Shown here: piece after piece, positions 56,513 through 64,000 of the stretch
Layout of the letters: every line of letters begins with the position of its first letter
Position numbering within the stretch: position 1 is the stretch's first letter
NCBI RefSeq assembly: GCF_900176475.1
Contig: NZ_FWXX01000005.1
Location: forward strand, 186,001 to 250,000
Length of the DNA stretch: 64,000 bases
Direction of reading: 5' to 3'
DNA from: Tropicibacter naphthalenivorans
GTDB taxonomy: Bacteria; Pseudomonadota; Alphaproteobacteria; Rhodobacterales; Rhodobacteraceae
The notes under the pieces: model-generated
Database searches by the model: none
Seen by the model: the letters and a program-made list of their open reading frames with translations, nothing else
Told to the model about the DNA's origin: nothing
Position numbers and translations under genes: made by a program

Positions 56513-57679
56513 ATGTCTTTGAACGGTCGAAATATCACCATCGTCGGCGGCGGCATTGGCGGCTTGGCCTGCGCGTTGGCGTTGCGCGCGCGCGGCGCCG
56601 AGGTGCGCGTTTTGGAGCAGGCCGAAGCGATCCGTGAGGTCGGCGCCGGCATTCAGGTCTCGCCCAACGGGTTGCGCGTGATCGAAGCCTTGGGCCTGGG
56701 CGAGGCGTTCCGCGATGTGTCCGTAGCCGGGCAGGCGGTGTCCTTGCGCGACTACCGTGCAGGGCGGGAGGTGCTGCGGCTCGACCTGACAAAGCTGCCG
56801 AGCGCGCAGAGCTATCGGTTCGTGCATCGCGCTGACTTGATTGACCTTTTGGCCGGGGCCGCGCGTGCGGCGGGCGTTTCGATCCGGTTGTTGCAAAAGG
56901 TCTGTTCGGTGGAGCCAGGGCCGGTTCCCGTCGTGCATCTGTGCAACGGCGACACCGTGCATTCCGATCAGATCATTTGCGCCGACGGTCTGCATTCCGT
57001 CCTGCGCCCGTTGCTCAATGGCGCGGCACAGCCGTTCTTCACGGGCCAAGTGGCGTGGCGCGCCGTGGTGCCGAACCGCGTGAACCACCCGTCCGAAGCG
57101 CGCGTGCACATGGGGCCGGGGCGTCACATGGTGACCTATCCGCTGCGCGGCGGGGAAATGGTTAACATCGTCGCCGTCGAAGAGCGCGCCGCCTGGGCCG
57201 ATGAAGGGTGGAGCCATCAAGACGACCCCGCAAATCTGCGCCGCGCCTTTGCCAGCTTTGGCGGGATGGTGCCGGATTTACTCGCGGGCGTCGCGCATCC
57301 CGGTCTGTGGGGTCTGTTCCGCCATCCCGTGGCCGAAATTTGGCACGGCGAGAATGTCGCCCTTTTGGGCGATGCCGCGCATCCCACGCTGCCCTTCCTC
57401 GCGCAGGGGGCCAATATGGCGCTTGAAGACGCCTGGGTGCTGGCCGCACAGCTGGATGGGCCGAGTGGGCTGCCCGGCTATCAGGCGCTGCGCCGCCCGC
57501 GTGTGTCCCGTGCCATCGACGCCGCCAACGGCAACGCGTGGAAATATCACCTGCGCAATCCGCTGATCCGCGGGGTTGCGCATCTTGGTCTGGGGATGAT
57601 CGGCCGTATCGCCCCCGACAAGATGTTGCATCAGTTCGACTGGCTCTATGCCCACGACGTGACGGCGCCCACAGCCTGA
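56513..57679 (+). CDS. FAD-dependent monooxygenase (salicylate/3-hydroxybenzoate hydroxylase type)
   Basis: A protein of 388 aa. The N-terminal ITIVGGGIGGLACALAL is the FAD loop, ADGLHSVLRPLL near residue 158 is the NAD(P)H-related DG motif, and VALLGDAAHPTLPFLAQGANMALEDA near residue 283 is the GD motif. The family hydroxylates aromatic rings; the substrate cannot be told here. An XdhC-like gene follows after 97 bp. Confidence 0.9.
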   Translation: MSLNGRNITIVGGGIGGLACALALRARGAEVRVLEQAEAIREVGAGIQVSPNGLRVIEALGLGEAFRDVSVAGQAVSLRDYRAGREVLRLDLTKLPSAQSYRFVHRADLIDLLAGAARAAGVSIRLLQKVCSVEPGPVPVVHLCNGDTVHSDQIICADGLHSVLRPLLNGAAQPFFTGQVAWRAVVPNRVNHPSEARVHMGPGRHMVTYPLRGGEMVNIVAVEERAAWADEGWSHQDDPANLRRAFASFGGMVPDLLAGVAHPGLWGLFRHPVAEIWHGENVALLGDAAHPTLPFLAQGANMALEDAWVLAAQLDGPSGLPGYQALRRPRVSRAIDAANGNAWKYHLRNPLIRGVAHLGLGMIGRIAPDKMLHQFDWLYAHDVTAPTA

Positions 57680-57776
57680 TCGCCGCAGCGACGGCACAGC
57701 ACCGCAAAACAGCACCTTCGCAGGGGGAGACTCTGCCGCATCAGGTGTTAAATTTCCCTCAAAGGGAGGTGAGTCC

Positions 57777-58745
57777 ATGGATAAATTCGACGGGATTCCC
57801 GAAAAGGCACTGGCGTGGCACAAGGCGGGCAAGGGCGCTGTCCTTGCGACCGTGATCCAGACCTGGGGCAGCGCGCCGCGCCGCGTGGGCAGTCAGCTTG
57901 CGATCTCTGGCGACGCCGAAATCGAAGGCTCGGTTTCTGGCGGGTGCGTCGAAGGCGCGGTGATCGTCGAGGCGCTCGAAGCGCTGGAGGCGGGCGAGGC
58001 GCGCGAGTTGGAATTCGGCGTCTCGGACGGCGACGCCTTTGCCGTGGGCCTCGCCTGCGGTGGCACGATCCGCGTGCTGGTCGAACCCGTCGGTGCGGTT
58101 TTGCCCGAGGACATGCTGGAAGAGTTGGTTAACAAACGCGCCGCCCGCGAGGCTGTCGCCTATGTGGTCGATCTGGACAGCGGGGCGCGGCATTTGGCCA
58201 CCGACGGGCACGAGCCGCGCTTTCGCATGGACCGTTCGGGCTTTGAAGAGGACAGCCGGACCTTTGTCGCGATCCACAACCCCCCATTGCGCTTGATCGT
58301 CGTGGGCGGCGTTCACATCACCCAAGCGCTGCTGCCCATGGCGCGCATTGCGGGCTATGATCCAGTCATCATTGACCCGCGCGAGACCTTTGGCTCTGCC
58401 GCGCGCTTCCCCGGAGAGCGGATCGTGGACGACTGGCCGGACGAGGCGATCGACCAGCTGGGGCTGGACGTGGGCACGGCGCTGGTTCTGCTGACCCATG
58501 ACCCCAAGCTGGACGACCCAGCGCTGCATCGCGCCTTGCGGTCAAAGTGCTTTTATATCGGGGCGTTGGGCAGTACGCGCACCCACGCGAAACGGGTGGC
58601 CCGCTTGACGGAGGCCGGGTTTTCCGACGCGGAAATCGCCCGCATCCACGGCCCCATCGGGCTGGATATTGGCGCGTCCGGCCCGGCGGAAATCGCCGTA
58701 TCGATTCTGTCCGAAATGACCCGCGTGCTAAGGAAAGGCGCATGA
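57777..58745 (+). CDS. XdhC/CoxF family molybdenum hydroxylase maturation protein
   Basis: A protein of 322 aa with the N-terminal XdhC_CoxI domain (VLATVIQTWGSAPRRVGSQL and GSVSGGCVEGAVI near residue 45) and a C-terminal Rossmann domain (LIVVGGVHITQALLPMA, then IGALGSTRTHAKR). The family inserts sulfur-bearing molybdenum cofactor into xanthine or CO dehydrogenase-type enzymes. It overlaps the molybdopterin-binding gene by 4 bp, supporting a joint role in cofactor delivery. Confidence 0.9.
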   Translation: MDKFDGIPEKALAWHKAGKGAVLATVIQTWGSAPRRVGSQLAISGDAEIEGSVSGGCVEGAVIVEALEALEAGEARELEFGVSDGDAFAVGLACGGTIRVLVEPVGAVLPEDMLEELVNKRAAREAVAYVVDLDSGARHLATDGHEPRFRMDRSGFEEDSRTFVAIHNPPLRLIVVGGVHITQALLPMARIAGYDPVIIDPRETFGSAARFPGERIVDDWPDEAIDQLGLDVGTALVLLTHDPKLDDPALHRALRSKCFYIGALGSTRTHAKRVARLTEAGFSDAEIARIHGPIGLDIGASGPAEIAVSILSEMTRVLRKGA

Positions 58746-59734
58746 AGTTCGGCCCCCTCCCGGTTGCGCAGGCCGAAGGTGCAGTGCTGGCCCACGCCAT
58801 CGCGCTGCACAAGGGAAAGTTGAAGAAGGGCTCGGTGCTGACCGCCGAAGACCTCGCTAAACTGACCGAGATGGGGCTGAGCGAAATCATCGCCGCGCAG
58901 TTGGAACCGGGCGATCTGTTCGAGGACGCCGCCGCAGAGAAACTCGCCCGCGCGCTGGTGCCTGATGCGGACCGGGCAGGGTTAACGCTTGGCCGGGCCG
59001 CCACGGGGCGGGTGAACATCACCGCGCAGGCCCCCGGCGTTGTCGAGATCCTGCCAGACCGCATTCACGCGCTCAATGCGCTGCACCCGATGATCACTGT
59101 CGCGACCGTCCCGGAATGGCAGCGCGTCGACACCCGCAGCATGGTCGCCACGGTCAAGATCATCTCTTACGCGGTGCCGCAAGCGGCGCTGGAAGCGGCC
59201 TGTCTGGCCGGGCAAAGCGCCCTGCGCCTGCGCCCTGTGACCTGCCAAACCGCCGATCTGATCCAAACGACCGTGGACGGCACGGAGCCCGGCGACAAAG
59301 GCCATCGCGTTACGCAAGAGCGGCTCAATCGCATGGGCGCGACCCTTGGCGCGCCGCAGATCGTGCCCCACAAAATTGAACCGCTGGCCGAGGCCATCCG
59401 CGCATCGAGTGCCGATATGGTGCTGATCCTCACCGGCTCTGCCACGTCAGATCTGCACGATGTCGCGCCCGAAGCGCTGCGCATGGCGGGGGGCGAGGTG
59501 ACCCACTACGGGATGCCAGTCGACCCCGGAAACCTGTTGTTTTTCGGTAGCTTACAGGAATGTCCTGTCATTGGACTGCCGGGGTGCGCGCGCTCTCCGG
59601 CGCTCAATGGTGCGGACTGGGTGTTGGAACGGCTGCTGTGCGGTGTGCCGGTGACCCCGCGAGACATTGCCGGGATGGGCGTGGGCGGCTTGCTCAAGGA
59701 AATTCCCGTCCGGGGCCGCCTGCGCGAAGCTTGA
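58742..59734 (+). CDS. molybdopterin-binding protein (MoCF-type)
   Basis: A protein of 330 aa from ATG 58742, coupled to the XdhC-like gene. The C-terminal half has ADMVLILTGSATSDLHDVAPEAL and VIGLPGCARSPALNGADWVLERL, typical of MoaB/MoeA-like molybdopterin-binding folds. Related proteins often carry an added MobA-like nucleotidyltransferase domain of about 200 residues; here the protein ends without it. It probably binds the cofactor or its precursor. Confidence 0.85.
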   Translation: MKFGPLPVAQAEGAVLAHAIALHKGKLKKGSVLTAEDLAKLTEMGLSEIIAAQLEPGDLFEDAAAEKLARALVPDADRAGLTLGRAATGRVNITAQAPGVVEILPDRIHALNALHPMITVATVPEWQRVDTRSMVATVKIISYAVPQAALEAACLAGQSALRLRPVTCQTADLIQTTVDGTEPGDKGHRVTQERLNRMGATLGAPQIVPHKIEPLAEAIRASSADMVLILTGSATSDLHDVAPEALRMAGGEVTHYGMPVDPGNLLFFGSLQECPVIGLPGCARSPALNGADWVLERLLCGVPVTPRDIAGMGVGGLLKEIPVRGRLREA

Positions 59735-59743
59735 CGCAGCCGA

Positions 59744-60337
59744 TCAGGCCGGCGCGTCGGCGATGAAATCGATCAAGGCCGAGCGTCCGGCGTGTCCGGT
59801 CCCTTCGGTCAGCTCTTTTTCATAGCTGGCCAGACGCAAGACCCGCAGGTCGGCAAAGCTGTCGCGCAGCAGGTCTTCGGTATACATGTTCTCGGTCAGG
59901 CCCGGCCCACCCGTGCCCAGGGCGACCTGCGCGGGCGTGTAGCCGTGCAGCATCAGCCGCCCGCCCGGCGCGAGCGCTTGACGCATTCCTTTGAACAGGG
60001 CGGCCCGCGCGTCCGGCCCGACAAACTGGATGAACACACCGACGACCATGTCGAACGGCTGCGACCAATCCCAGTCTTCGATCCCGCATTGGTGCAGATC
60101 AAGATCGACGCCCCGCGCGGTGGCCAGCTTGCGCGCCTTTTCGAGTCCAACACTGGAGGCATCAAAACCCGTGACGCGGCACCCTTGCTGCGCGAGCCAA
60201 GTGGCGTTGCGCCCTTCACCCTCGGCCACGCAGAGCACCCGCGCGCCAGAGGGAATCAGCCCTGGATGCGCGCTGAGAAACTGCGCAGGCGCGGTGCCAA
60301 AAACGTACTCATCCTGCGCATATCGTTTGTCCCACAT
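59744..60337 (-). CDS. class I SAM-dependent methyltransferase
   Basis: A protein of 197 aa. ARVLCVAEGEGRNATWLAQQG near residue 33 is the SAM-binding loop, followed by TGFDASSVGLEKAR and FDMVVGVFIQF. The layout resembles TehB/thiopurine methyltransferase-like enzymes. The substrate is unknown. It lies downstream of infC past a terminator, so it is likely a separate transcript on the minus strand. Confidence 0.9.
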   Translation of the reverse strand: MWDKRYAQDEYVFGTAPAQFLSAHPGLIPSGARVLCVAEGEGRNATWLAQQGCRVTGFDASSVGLEKARKLATARGVDLDLHQCGIEDWDWSQPFDMVVGVFIQFVGPDARAALFKGMRQALAPGGRLMLHGYTPAQVALGTGGPGLTENMYTEDLLRDSFADLRVLRLASYEKELTEGTGHAGRSALIDFIADAPA

Positions 60338-60366
60338 GCCGGTCTCCTATTCGTTAAGATCACGAC

Positions 60367-60394
60367 AAAAAAACCCGCCGGGCTGCGGCGGGTT
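60367..60394 (-). terminator. intrinsic terminator after infC
   Basis: On the minus strand AACCCGCC/GGCGGGTT (60387-60394 with 60372-60379 in window terms) forms the stem and the A-run at 60367-60373 becomes the U-tract. Confidence 0.88.
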
Positions 60395-60418
60395 CTTGTC
60401 GTCTGGGTTAGGCGCCGA

Positions 60419-60970
60419 TCATTTCGGCAGCGGCCCGATCATCATGACCATCTGACGGCCTTCCATCTTGGGCATGTTTTCGACCTTGCCGATTTCCTTG
60501 ACGTCTTCGGACACGCGTTGCAGCAGGTCGCGGCCAAGATCCTGGTGCGCCATCTCGCGACCACGGAAACGCAGGGTCACCTTGACCTTGTCGCCGTTCT
60601 CCAAGAATTTGAGAACATTGCGCATTTTCACCTGATAGTCATGGACGTCCGTACCGGGGCGGAACTTGACCTCTTTGACTTCGATGATCTTTTGCTTTTT
60701 GCGAGCTTCGGATTCACGCTTTTGCTGTTCATATTTGAACTTGCCGAAATCCATGATCTTGCAGACCGGCGGGGTCGCGTTGGGCGAAATTTCCACAAGG
60801 TCGAGACCGGCGCGCTCTGCCAGTTCCATGGCGCGCGCGGGGGTCACAACCCCAACGTTCTCACCTTCGGCTCCGATGAGCCGGATTTCGTTTGCCCGGA
60901 TGCGATCATTGACGCGGGGGCCTGTGTCGCGCTGCGGAGGCGCGTTGTGCGGACGGCGGGCTATTGGAAT
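60419..60970 (-). CDS. infC: translation initiation factor IF-3
   Basis: A protein of 183 aa when started at ATT 60970, which has AAAAGGAG just upstream. The N-terminal [20 protein letters not shown] continues into [16 protein letters not shown], and the C-terminal domain has [15 protein letters not shown] and [15 protein letters not shown] rare start codon is a known trait of infC, used for self-regulation: IF-3 rejects non-standard starts. A start at GTG 60847 would delete the conserved N-terminal domain. The usual rpmI-rplT genes do not follow. Confidence 0.95.
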   Translation of the reverse strand: MPIARRPHNAPPQRDTGPRVNDRIRANEIRLIGAEGENVGVVTPARAMELAERAGLDLVEISPNATPPVCKIMDFGKFKYEQQKRESEARKKQKIIEVKEVKFRPGTDVHDYQVKMRNVLKFLENGDKVKVTLRFRGREMAHQDLGRDLLQRVSEDVKEIGKVENMPKMEGRQMVMMIGPLPK

Positions 60971-61159
60971 GCTCCTTTTGGAATTGCTCTCGAAGGCGCA
61001 AGGTAAACCTCTGAACGCCTTGTTTCAAGCGGCAAAACCGCGCTGGGGTGCTGCATTGCGGCGTTTTCCCCTTGTGCAGGTGCAGCAGGCGCGGCACATC
61101 CTTGGCGGGAAAGATGCAGCAATCGGGTTGTGTCTGTAAACAATGAACAGGGGGATAAG

Positions 61160-62101
61160 ATGCGCAATCTCGTCGCGATCCTTATCGCTGCGGCGCTCGC
61201 CGTAGGCGGGTATGTTTGGTACACCGGCCAGCAAGAGGCCGCCGCCGCTGCCGAAGCGGCCAAAGTCGCCGCAGAAGAGGCCGCCGCAGCAGCCAAGGCA
61301 GAGGCCGAAGCCGCAGCCGCCAAGGCCGCAGAAGAAGCCGCCGCCGCCGAAGAAGCGGCCAAGGCCGAAGCTGAAGCTGCCGCTGCGCTGGCCGCCGAAG
61401 AGGCCGCTGCCGCAGAAGCGGAAGCCGCTGCCGCTGCCGCAGCAGAAGCGGCCGCCGCTGCCGAGGCCGAAGCTGCCGCCGCTGCCGAAGCCGCGCAAGC
61501 CGCGCTGGATGCTGCTGCCGCAGAGGCGGCTGCGGCTGTGGATGCCGCTGCCGATGCCGCCGGGGATTTGGCCGATGATGCGGTCGAAGCTGCCGAGGGC
61601 GCAGTGGACGCCGCCGCCGAGGCGGTTGATGCCGCTGCCGATGCGGCCGCCGCTGCGGCGGATGCTGGCGTTGAGGCGGGTGCCGAAGCGGCCGATGCTG
61701 CCGTAGATGCCGCCCAAGAGGCTGTGGATGCCGCCGCCGATGCTGCCGCTGACGCAGGCGCAGCCGTTGCCGAAACCGCTGATGCCACCGTGGATGCTGC
61801 TGCTGATGCCGCTGCGGCGGCAGGTGACGCGGCTGTCGAGGCCGTCGATGCCGGTGTCGAGGCCGCTCAGGACGCGCTGGACGCGGTCACCGGGGCGGAT
61901 GCAGAGACCGCAGCCCCTGCGATCACCGAACTGCTGACCCCCGAAGGGTTCGACTACGATAAGGTTGCGGACTACATCGACAATTCCGAGCTGAACATGA
62001 TGGCCAAAACCGGTGCCAAGACGGTGCTGGAAACCATCAAGGACAACCCCGAGGTGCCGCAAGCCGCTTTGGACAAGCTCAAAGAGATGCTGGGCCTCTA
62101 A
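61160..62101 (+). CDS. very alanine-rich membrane-anchored protein
   Basis: A protein of 313 aa with GGGGA before the ATG. One N-terminal membrane helix (RNLVAILIAAALAVGGYVWY) is followed by about 235 residues made mostly of Ala with Glu, Asp and some Lys. The first part is EAEAAAA-like and the later part DAAADAA-like, consistent with a long helix or coiled coil. The last 55 residues (ITELLTPEGFDYDKVADYIDN onward) look like a folded helical domain. It could span the periplasm as a rod with a small domain at its tip. Function is unknown. Confidence 0.8.
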   Translation: MRNLVAILIAAALAVGGYVWYTGQQEAAAAAEAAKVAAEEAAAAAKAEAEAAAAKAAEEAAAAEEAAKAEAEAAAALAAEEAAAAEAEAAAAAAAEAAAAAEAEAAAAAEAAQAALDAAAAEAAAAVDAAADAAGDLADDAVEAAEGAVDAAAEAVDAAADAAAAAADAGVEAGAEAADAAVDAAQEAVDAAADAAADAGAAVAETADATVDAAADAAAAAGDAAVEAVDAGVEAAQDALDAVTGADAETAAPAITELLTPEGFDYDKVADYIDNSELNMMAKTGAKTVLETIKDNPEVPQAALDKLKEMLGL

Positions 62102-62122
62102 GCCCCGTTGCTCTGCAAAAAC

Positions 62123-62156
62123 AGCCCCGTGCGAAGCGCTCGCGCGGGGCTTTTTC
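62123..62156 (+). terminator. intrinsic terminator after the Ala-rich gene
   Basis: AGCCCCG (62123-62129) pairs with CGGGGCT (62145-62151), then TTTTT. Confidence 0.85.
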
Positions 62157-62184
62157 GTGGGGACTACACTTATAGAGAGCGCAT

Positions 62185-62222
62185 AAAAAATCCCGCCAGA
62201 GCCAGCGCTCGGCGGGATTTTT
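62185..62222 (-). terminator. bidirectional terminator downstream of fpr
   Basis: AAAATCCCGCC pairs with GGCGGGATTTT (62211-62221), with an A-run before it. It ends fpr on the minus strand and could back up the preceding + terminator. Confidence 0.85.
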
Positions 62223-62239
62223 GGTGTCTTGCGACAGGA

Positions 62240-63097
62240 TCAGTCGAGGAACGCCTTTTCCACCACGTAGTGCTTGGGGTCGGAGTTCGCGCCTTCTTCC
62301 AGCCCGTACTCTTCGAGCATCTCCTTGAGCTCAAGGTTAAAGGCGAGGTTGCCGCAGATCATCGCGCGGTCGGTTTCCGGGTTGATCTGGGCCACGCCAA
62401 GATCGGCAAAGGCCTCGCCCGAGCGCATCAGATCGGTGATGCGGCCCATCTTGGCGCTCTCTTCGCGGGTCGTGGTGGGGTAGTACTTGATTTTCTTCCA
62501 GAAGCCTTCGCCGATGACTTCGTTGAGCAGCTCATCGTCCTTGAGGCTCTCGATCAGCTCACGGCCATAGGTCAGCTCGGCGGCCTCGCGGCAGGTGTGG
62601 GTGATGATGACCTCGTCGTAATCCTCGTAAGTCTGCGGCTCGCGCAGGAGGGACGCAAAGGGCGCAAAGCCGGTGCCGGTGGCAAAGAACCAGATGTGCT
62701 TGCCGGGCAGCAGTGCGTCATGCACGAGGGTGCCGACGGGCTTGGGGCGCAGGATGATTTCATCCCCGACCTTGATGTGCTGAAGCTTGGAGGTCAGCGG
62801 GCCGTCCTGCACCTTGATCGAATAGAACTCCAGCTCTTCGTCCCAGGACGGCGAGGCGATGGAATAGGCGCGCAAAAGCGGCTTTTGGCGGCCGGTCTTG
62901 GGGTCGGGGTCGCCCATCAAGCCGATCATCACGAACTCGCCCGACCGAAAGCGCATGGTCGCGGGGCGCGTGCAACGGAAGGAGAACAGGCGATCCGTGT
63001 AATGTTTGACTTCGGTCACGGTCTGGGCGTCCGGGACGGCCATCTTTTTCGGAGCAGGGGCGGCGGTGGCGTCGGTCACTTGGGTCATCTCTGTCAT
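62240..63097 (-). CDS. fpr: ferredoxin--NADP reductase
   Basis: A protein of 285 aa of the bacterial class I type. LLRAYSIASPSWDEEL near residue 75 is the FAD-binding RxYS motif; FFATGTGFAPFASLLREP near residue 138 is the NADP loop; and MICGNLAFNLELKEMLEEYG with the final YVVEKAFLD ends the family pattern. An Ala/Pro-rich N-terminal stretch of about 25 residues is extra. It exchanges electrons between NADPH and ferredoxin or flavodoxin, possibly for sulfite reduction in the neighbouring cys cluster. Confidence 0.94.
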   Translation of the reverse strand: MTEMTQVTDATAAPAPKKMAVPDAQTVTEVKHYTDRLFSFRCTRPATMRFRSGEFVMIGLMGDPDPKTGRQKPLLRAYSIASPSWDEELEFYSIKVQDGPLTSKLQHIKVGDEIILRPKPVGTLVHDALLPGKHIWFFATGTGFAPFASLLREPQTYEDYDEVIITHTCREAAELTYGRELIESLKDDELLNEVIGEGFWKKIKYYPTTTREESAKMGRITDLMRSGEAFADLGVAQINPETDRAMICGNLAFNLELKEMLEEYGLEEGANSDPKHYVVEKAFLD

Positions 63098-63185
63098 ATT
63101 GCGTTTTGCCGATCTGTTTAAACCGGCACCTTATCCATAGCTTTGATCTGTATCAGGTGAAAGGTGACCTCTGGGCGCAGCGGGT

Positions 63186-63229
63186 CAAATTCCTTGCAAG
63201 GAATTTGCAAATCTTTTGAAAAAGATTTG
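63186..63229. repeat. two abutting AT-rich palindromes
   Basis: CAAATTCCTTG/CAAGGAATTTG (63186-63207) is a perfect 22-bp palindrome. It is directly joined to CAAATCTTT/AAAGATTTG (63208-63229). It lies between the end of the DUF934 gene and the fpr start, both on the minus strand. It is unlike a normal terminator because the stems are AT-rich. A repeat family is suspected. Confidence 0.75.
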
Positions 63230-63255
63230 GACCGCGCCTGAAATCAGGGCGATGA

Positions 63256-63636
63256 TCACGCAGCAGACGTTCCGCGCATACGTGCCTGGTAGTCGTGCGC
63301 CTGCCAATCGGCGCGGGCCAGCCATTGGTCTTCGGGCTGACGCGCGGCCAGATCGTCTTCGATCTCGACCTCGTCAAAGCCCGACCGGCGCGCCATGGCG
63401 TATTGATCGGCAATCACATGCCCACGGGCGCGCAGCTGGCCTTTGTAGCCGCGCAGCCGCAGCAGCCGCGCCAGTGTAAAGCCGCGCCCATCGGCAAAGC
63501 TGGGGAAGTCGATGCGGATCATATCCGCGGTCTCTGCCCCGGTCAGCGTTTCCGGCGCGGTGTCAGAGGCCAGATCGAGGATCTCGCCAGAAAAAGTTTC
63601 GGGGCCAAAGCCTTGGTCCGTCACGATAATCGACAT
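63256..63636 (-). CDS. DUF934 protein of sulfate assimilation
   Basis: A protein of 126 aa. IRIDFPSFADGRGFTLARLLR near residue 40 and LRARGHVIADQYAMARRSGFDEVEI near residue 68 are the DUF934 core. The family is found beside cysH and cysI in proteobacteria and is thought to help sulfite reduction. Here it lies 34 bp downstream of cysH. Confidence 0.9.
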   Translation of the reverse strand: MSIIVTDQGFGPETFSGEILDLASDTAPETLTGAETADMIRIDFPSFADGRGFTLARLLRLRGYKGQLRARGHVIADQYAMARRSGFDEVEIEDDLAARQPEDQWLARADWQAHDYQARMRGTSAA

Positions 63637-63670
63637 GGTGTCGGTCCTTTCAAATCGGGGGTTGAGCGGG

Positions 63671-64000
63671 TCAGCCTTTGTTTCTTACGGGTCTGCCATC
63701 CACGAAATGGATGCCGCATTCTTCCTTTTGTTGGCCGCGCCAGCGGCCGGCGCGCGGGTCTTCGCCCGGCGCCACCTTGGACGTACAGGGCGCGCAGCCA
63801 ATCGAAGGATAGCCCTGCGCCACCAGCGGGTGCTTGGGCAGGCGGTTCTCTTCCATGTAGTTGCGCACGTCCTCCGGCCCCCAATGGGCCAGCGGGTTGA
63901 CCTTGATCCGGCCCGTGGCCTCTTCGAGTTCAAAGAACTCCAGCGTGGCGCGGGTCTTGGCCTGATAGCGCTTGCGCCCGGTGATCCAGCCGTCATAGCC
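63671..64000 (-). CDS. cysH: adenylylsulfate/phosphoadenylylsulfate reductase, C-terminal part
   Basis: The last 109 residues of the reductase; the gene continues past the window end. WITGRKRYQAKTRA, YPSIGCAPCTSKV and EECGIHFVDG are visible. The CxxC in GCAPC is one half of the iron-sulfur site typical of the adenylylsulfate-using plant/bacterial type, and the Cys in ECGIH is catalytic. It makes sulfite for cysteine synthesis, with DUF934 downstream. Confidence 0.93.
   Translation of the reverse strand, partial: GYDGWITGRKRYQAKTRATLEFFELEEATGRIKVNPLAHWGPEDVRNYMEENRLPKHPLVAQGYPSIGCAPCTSKVAPGEDPRAGRWRGQQKEECGIHFVDGRPVRNKG

Noticed and set aside
61025-62062. Gly/Ser/Phe-rich minus-strand frames opposite the Ala-rich gene
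   Set aside because: They are the reverse reading of a repetitive Ala codon stretch; the plus frame has a ribosome site, a membrane anchor and a sensible C-terminal domain.

Overview
The window is high-GC DNA from an alphaproteobacterium, most likely a marine Rhodobacterales member of the Roseobacter type. The evidence is a nuo (complex I) cluster interleaved with Rhodobacteraceae-type small genes (DUF5333- and DUF5337-like proteins, lipoproteins, helix-hairpin-helix proteins), a DksA that keeps one of its four zinc-finger cysteines, a luxR-luxI quorum-sensing pair, a DUF2927 lipoprotein, and CoxD/CoxE/CoxF-type accessory genes. Almost every base is coding, with many 1-4 bp start/stop overlaps.

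Region 1 (1-5.8 kb, + strand) is a leucine/isovalerate degradation operon: the end of methylcrotonyl-CoA carboxylase beta, an ASCH-domain protein, the biotin-carrying alpha subunit, a GST, HMG-CoA lyase, a methylglutaconyl-CoA hydratase-like enzyme and a small membrane protein. Region 2 (6.1-27.7 kb, +) holds all 14 nuo genes in the order A-N. About a dozen accessory reading frames sit between the structural genes from B to K. Three consecutive proteins (NuoE and the next two) end in the same helix-hairpin-helix module. The cluster runs on into birA, coaX and an RNase J gene (27.8-31.0 kb); birA supplies the biotin ligase needed by the carboxylase of region 1.

Region 3 (31-40 kb) has an OsmC protein, a DEAD-box helicase, and tgt flanked by glycan-type genes: two tandem related glycosyltransferases, a sulfotransferase-like protein, an NAD-dependent epimerase and a GT8-like transferase. 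Region 4 (40-50 kb) has lon behind a sigma-32-like promoter, a short secreted protein, an HU-like protein with a basic tail, two tRNA-Val genes, an RTX protein, a chemotaxis receptor and a CoxE-type VWA protein.

Region 5 (50-60 kb) has a DUF2927 lipoprotein, a GNAT enzyme, a 1.2-kb gene-poor stretch, luxR-luxI with a tandem repeat between them, a MoxR/CoxD ATPase, dksA, an FAD monooxygenase, an XdhC/CoxF-like protein and a molybdopterin-binding protein. Region 6 (60-64 kb) has infC with an ATT start, an extremely alanine-rich membrane-anchored protein, ferredoxin-NADP reductase, and the end of a sulfate-assimilation cluster (DUF934, cysH).

The best candidates for undescribed biology are the nuo-embedded accessory set, especially the three-protein HhH family and the repeat protein at 11703-12833; the luxI upstream repeats together with the LuxI C-terminal extension; the scattered Cox-type accessory genes; and several palindromic or repeat elements. 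No CRISPR array, insertion sequence, prophage or rRNA gene was seen.
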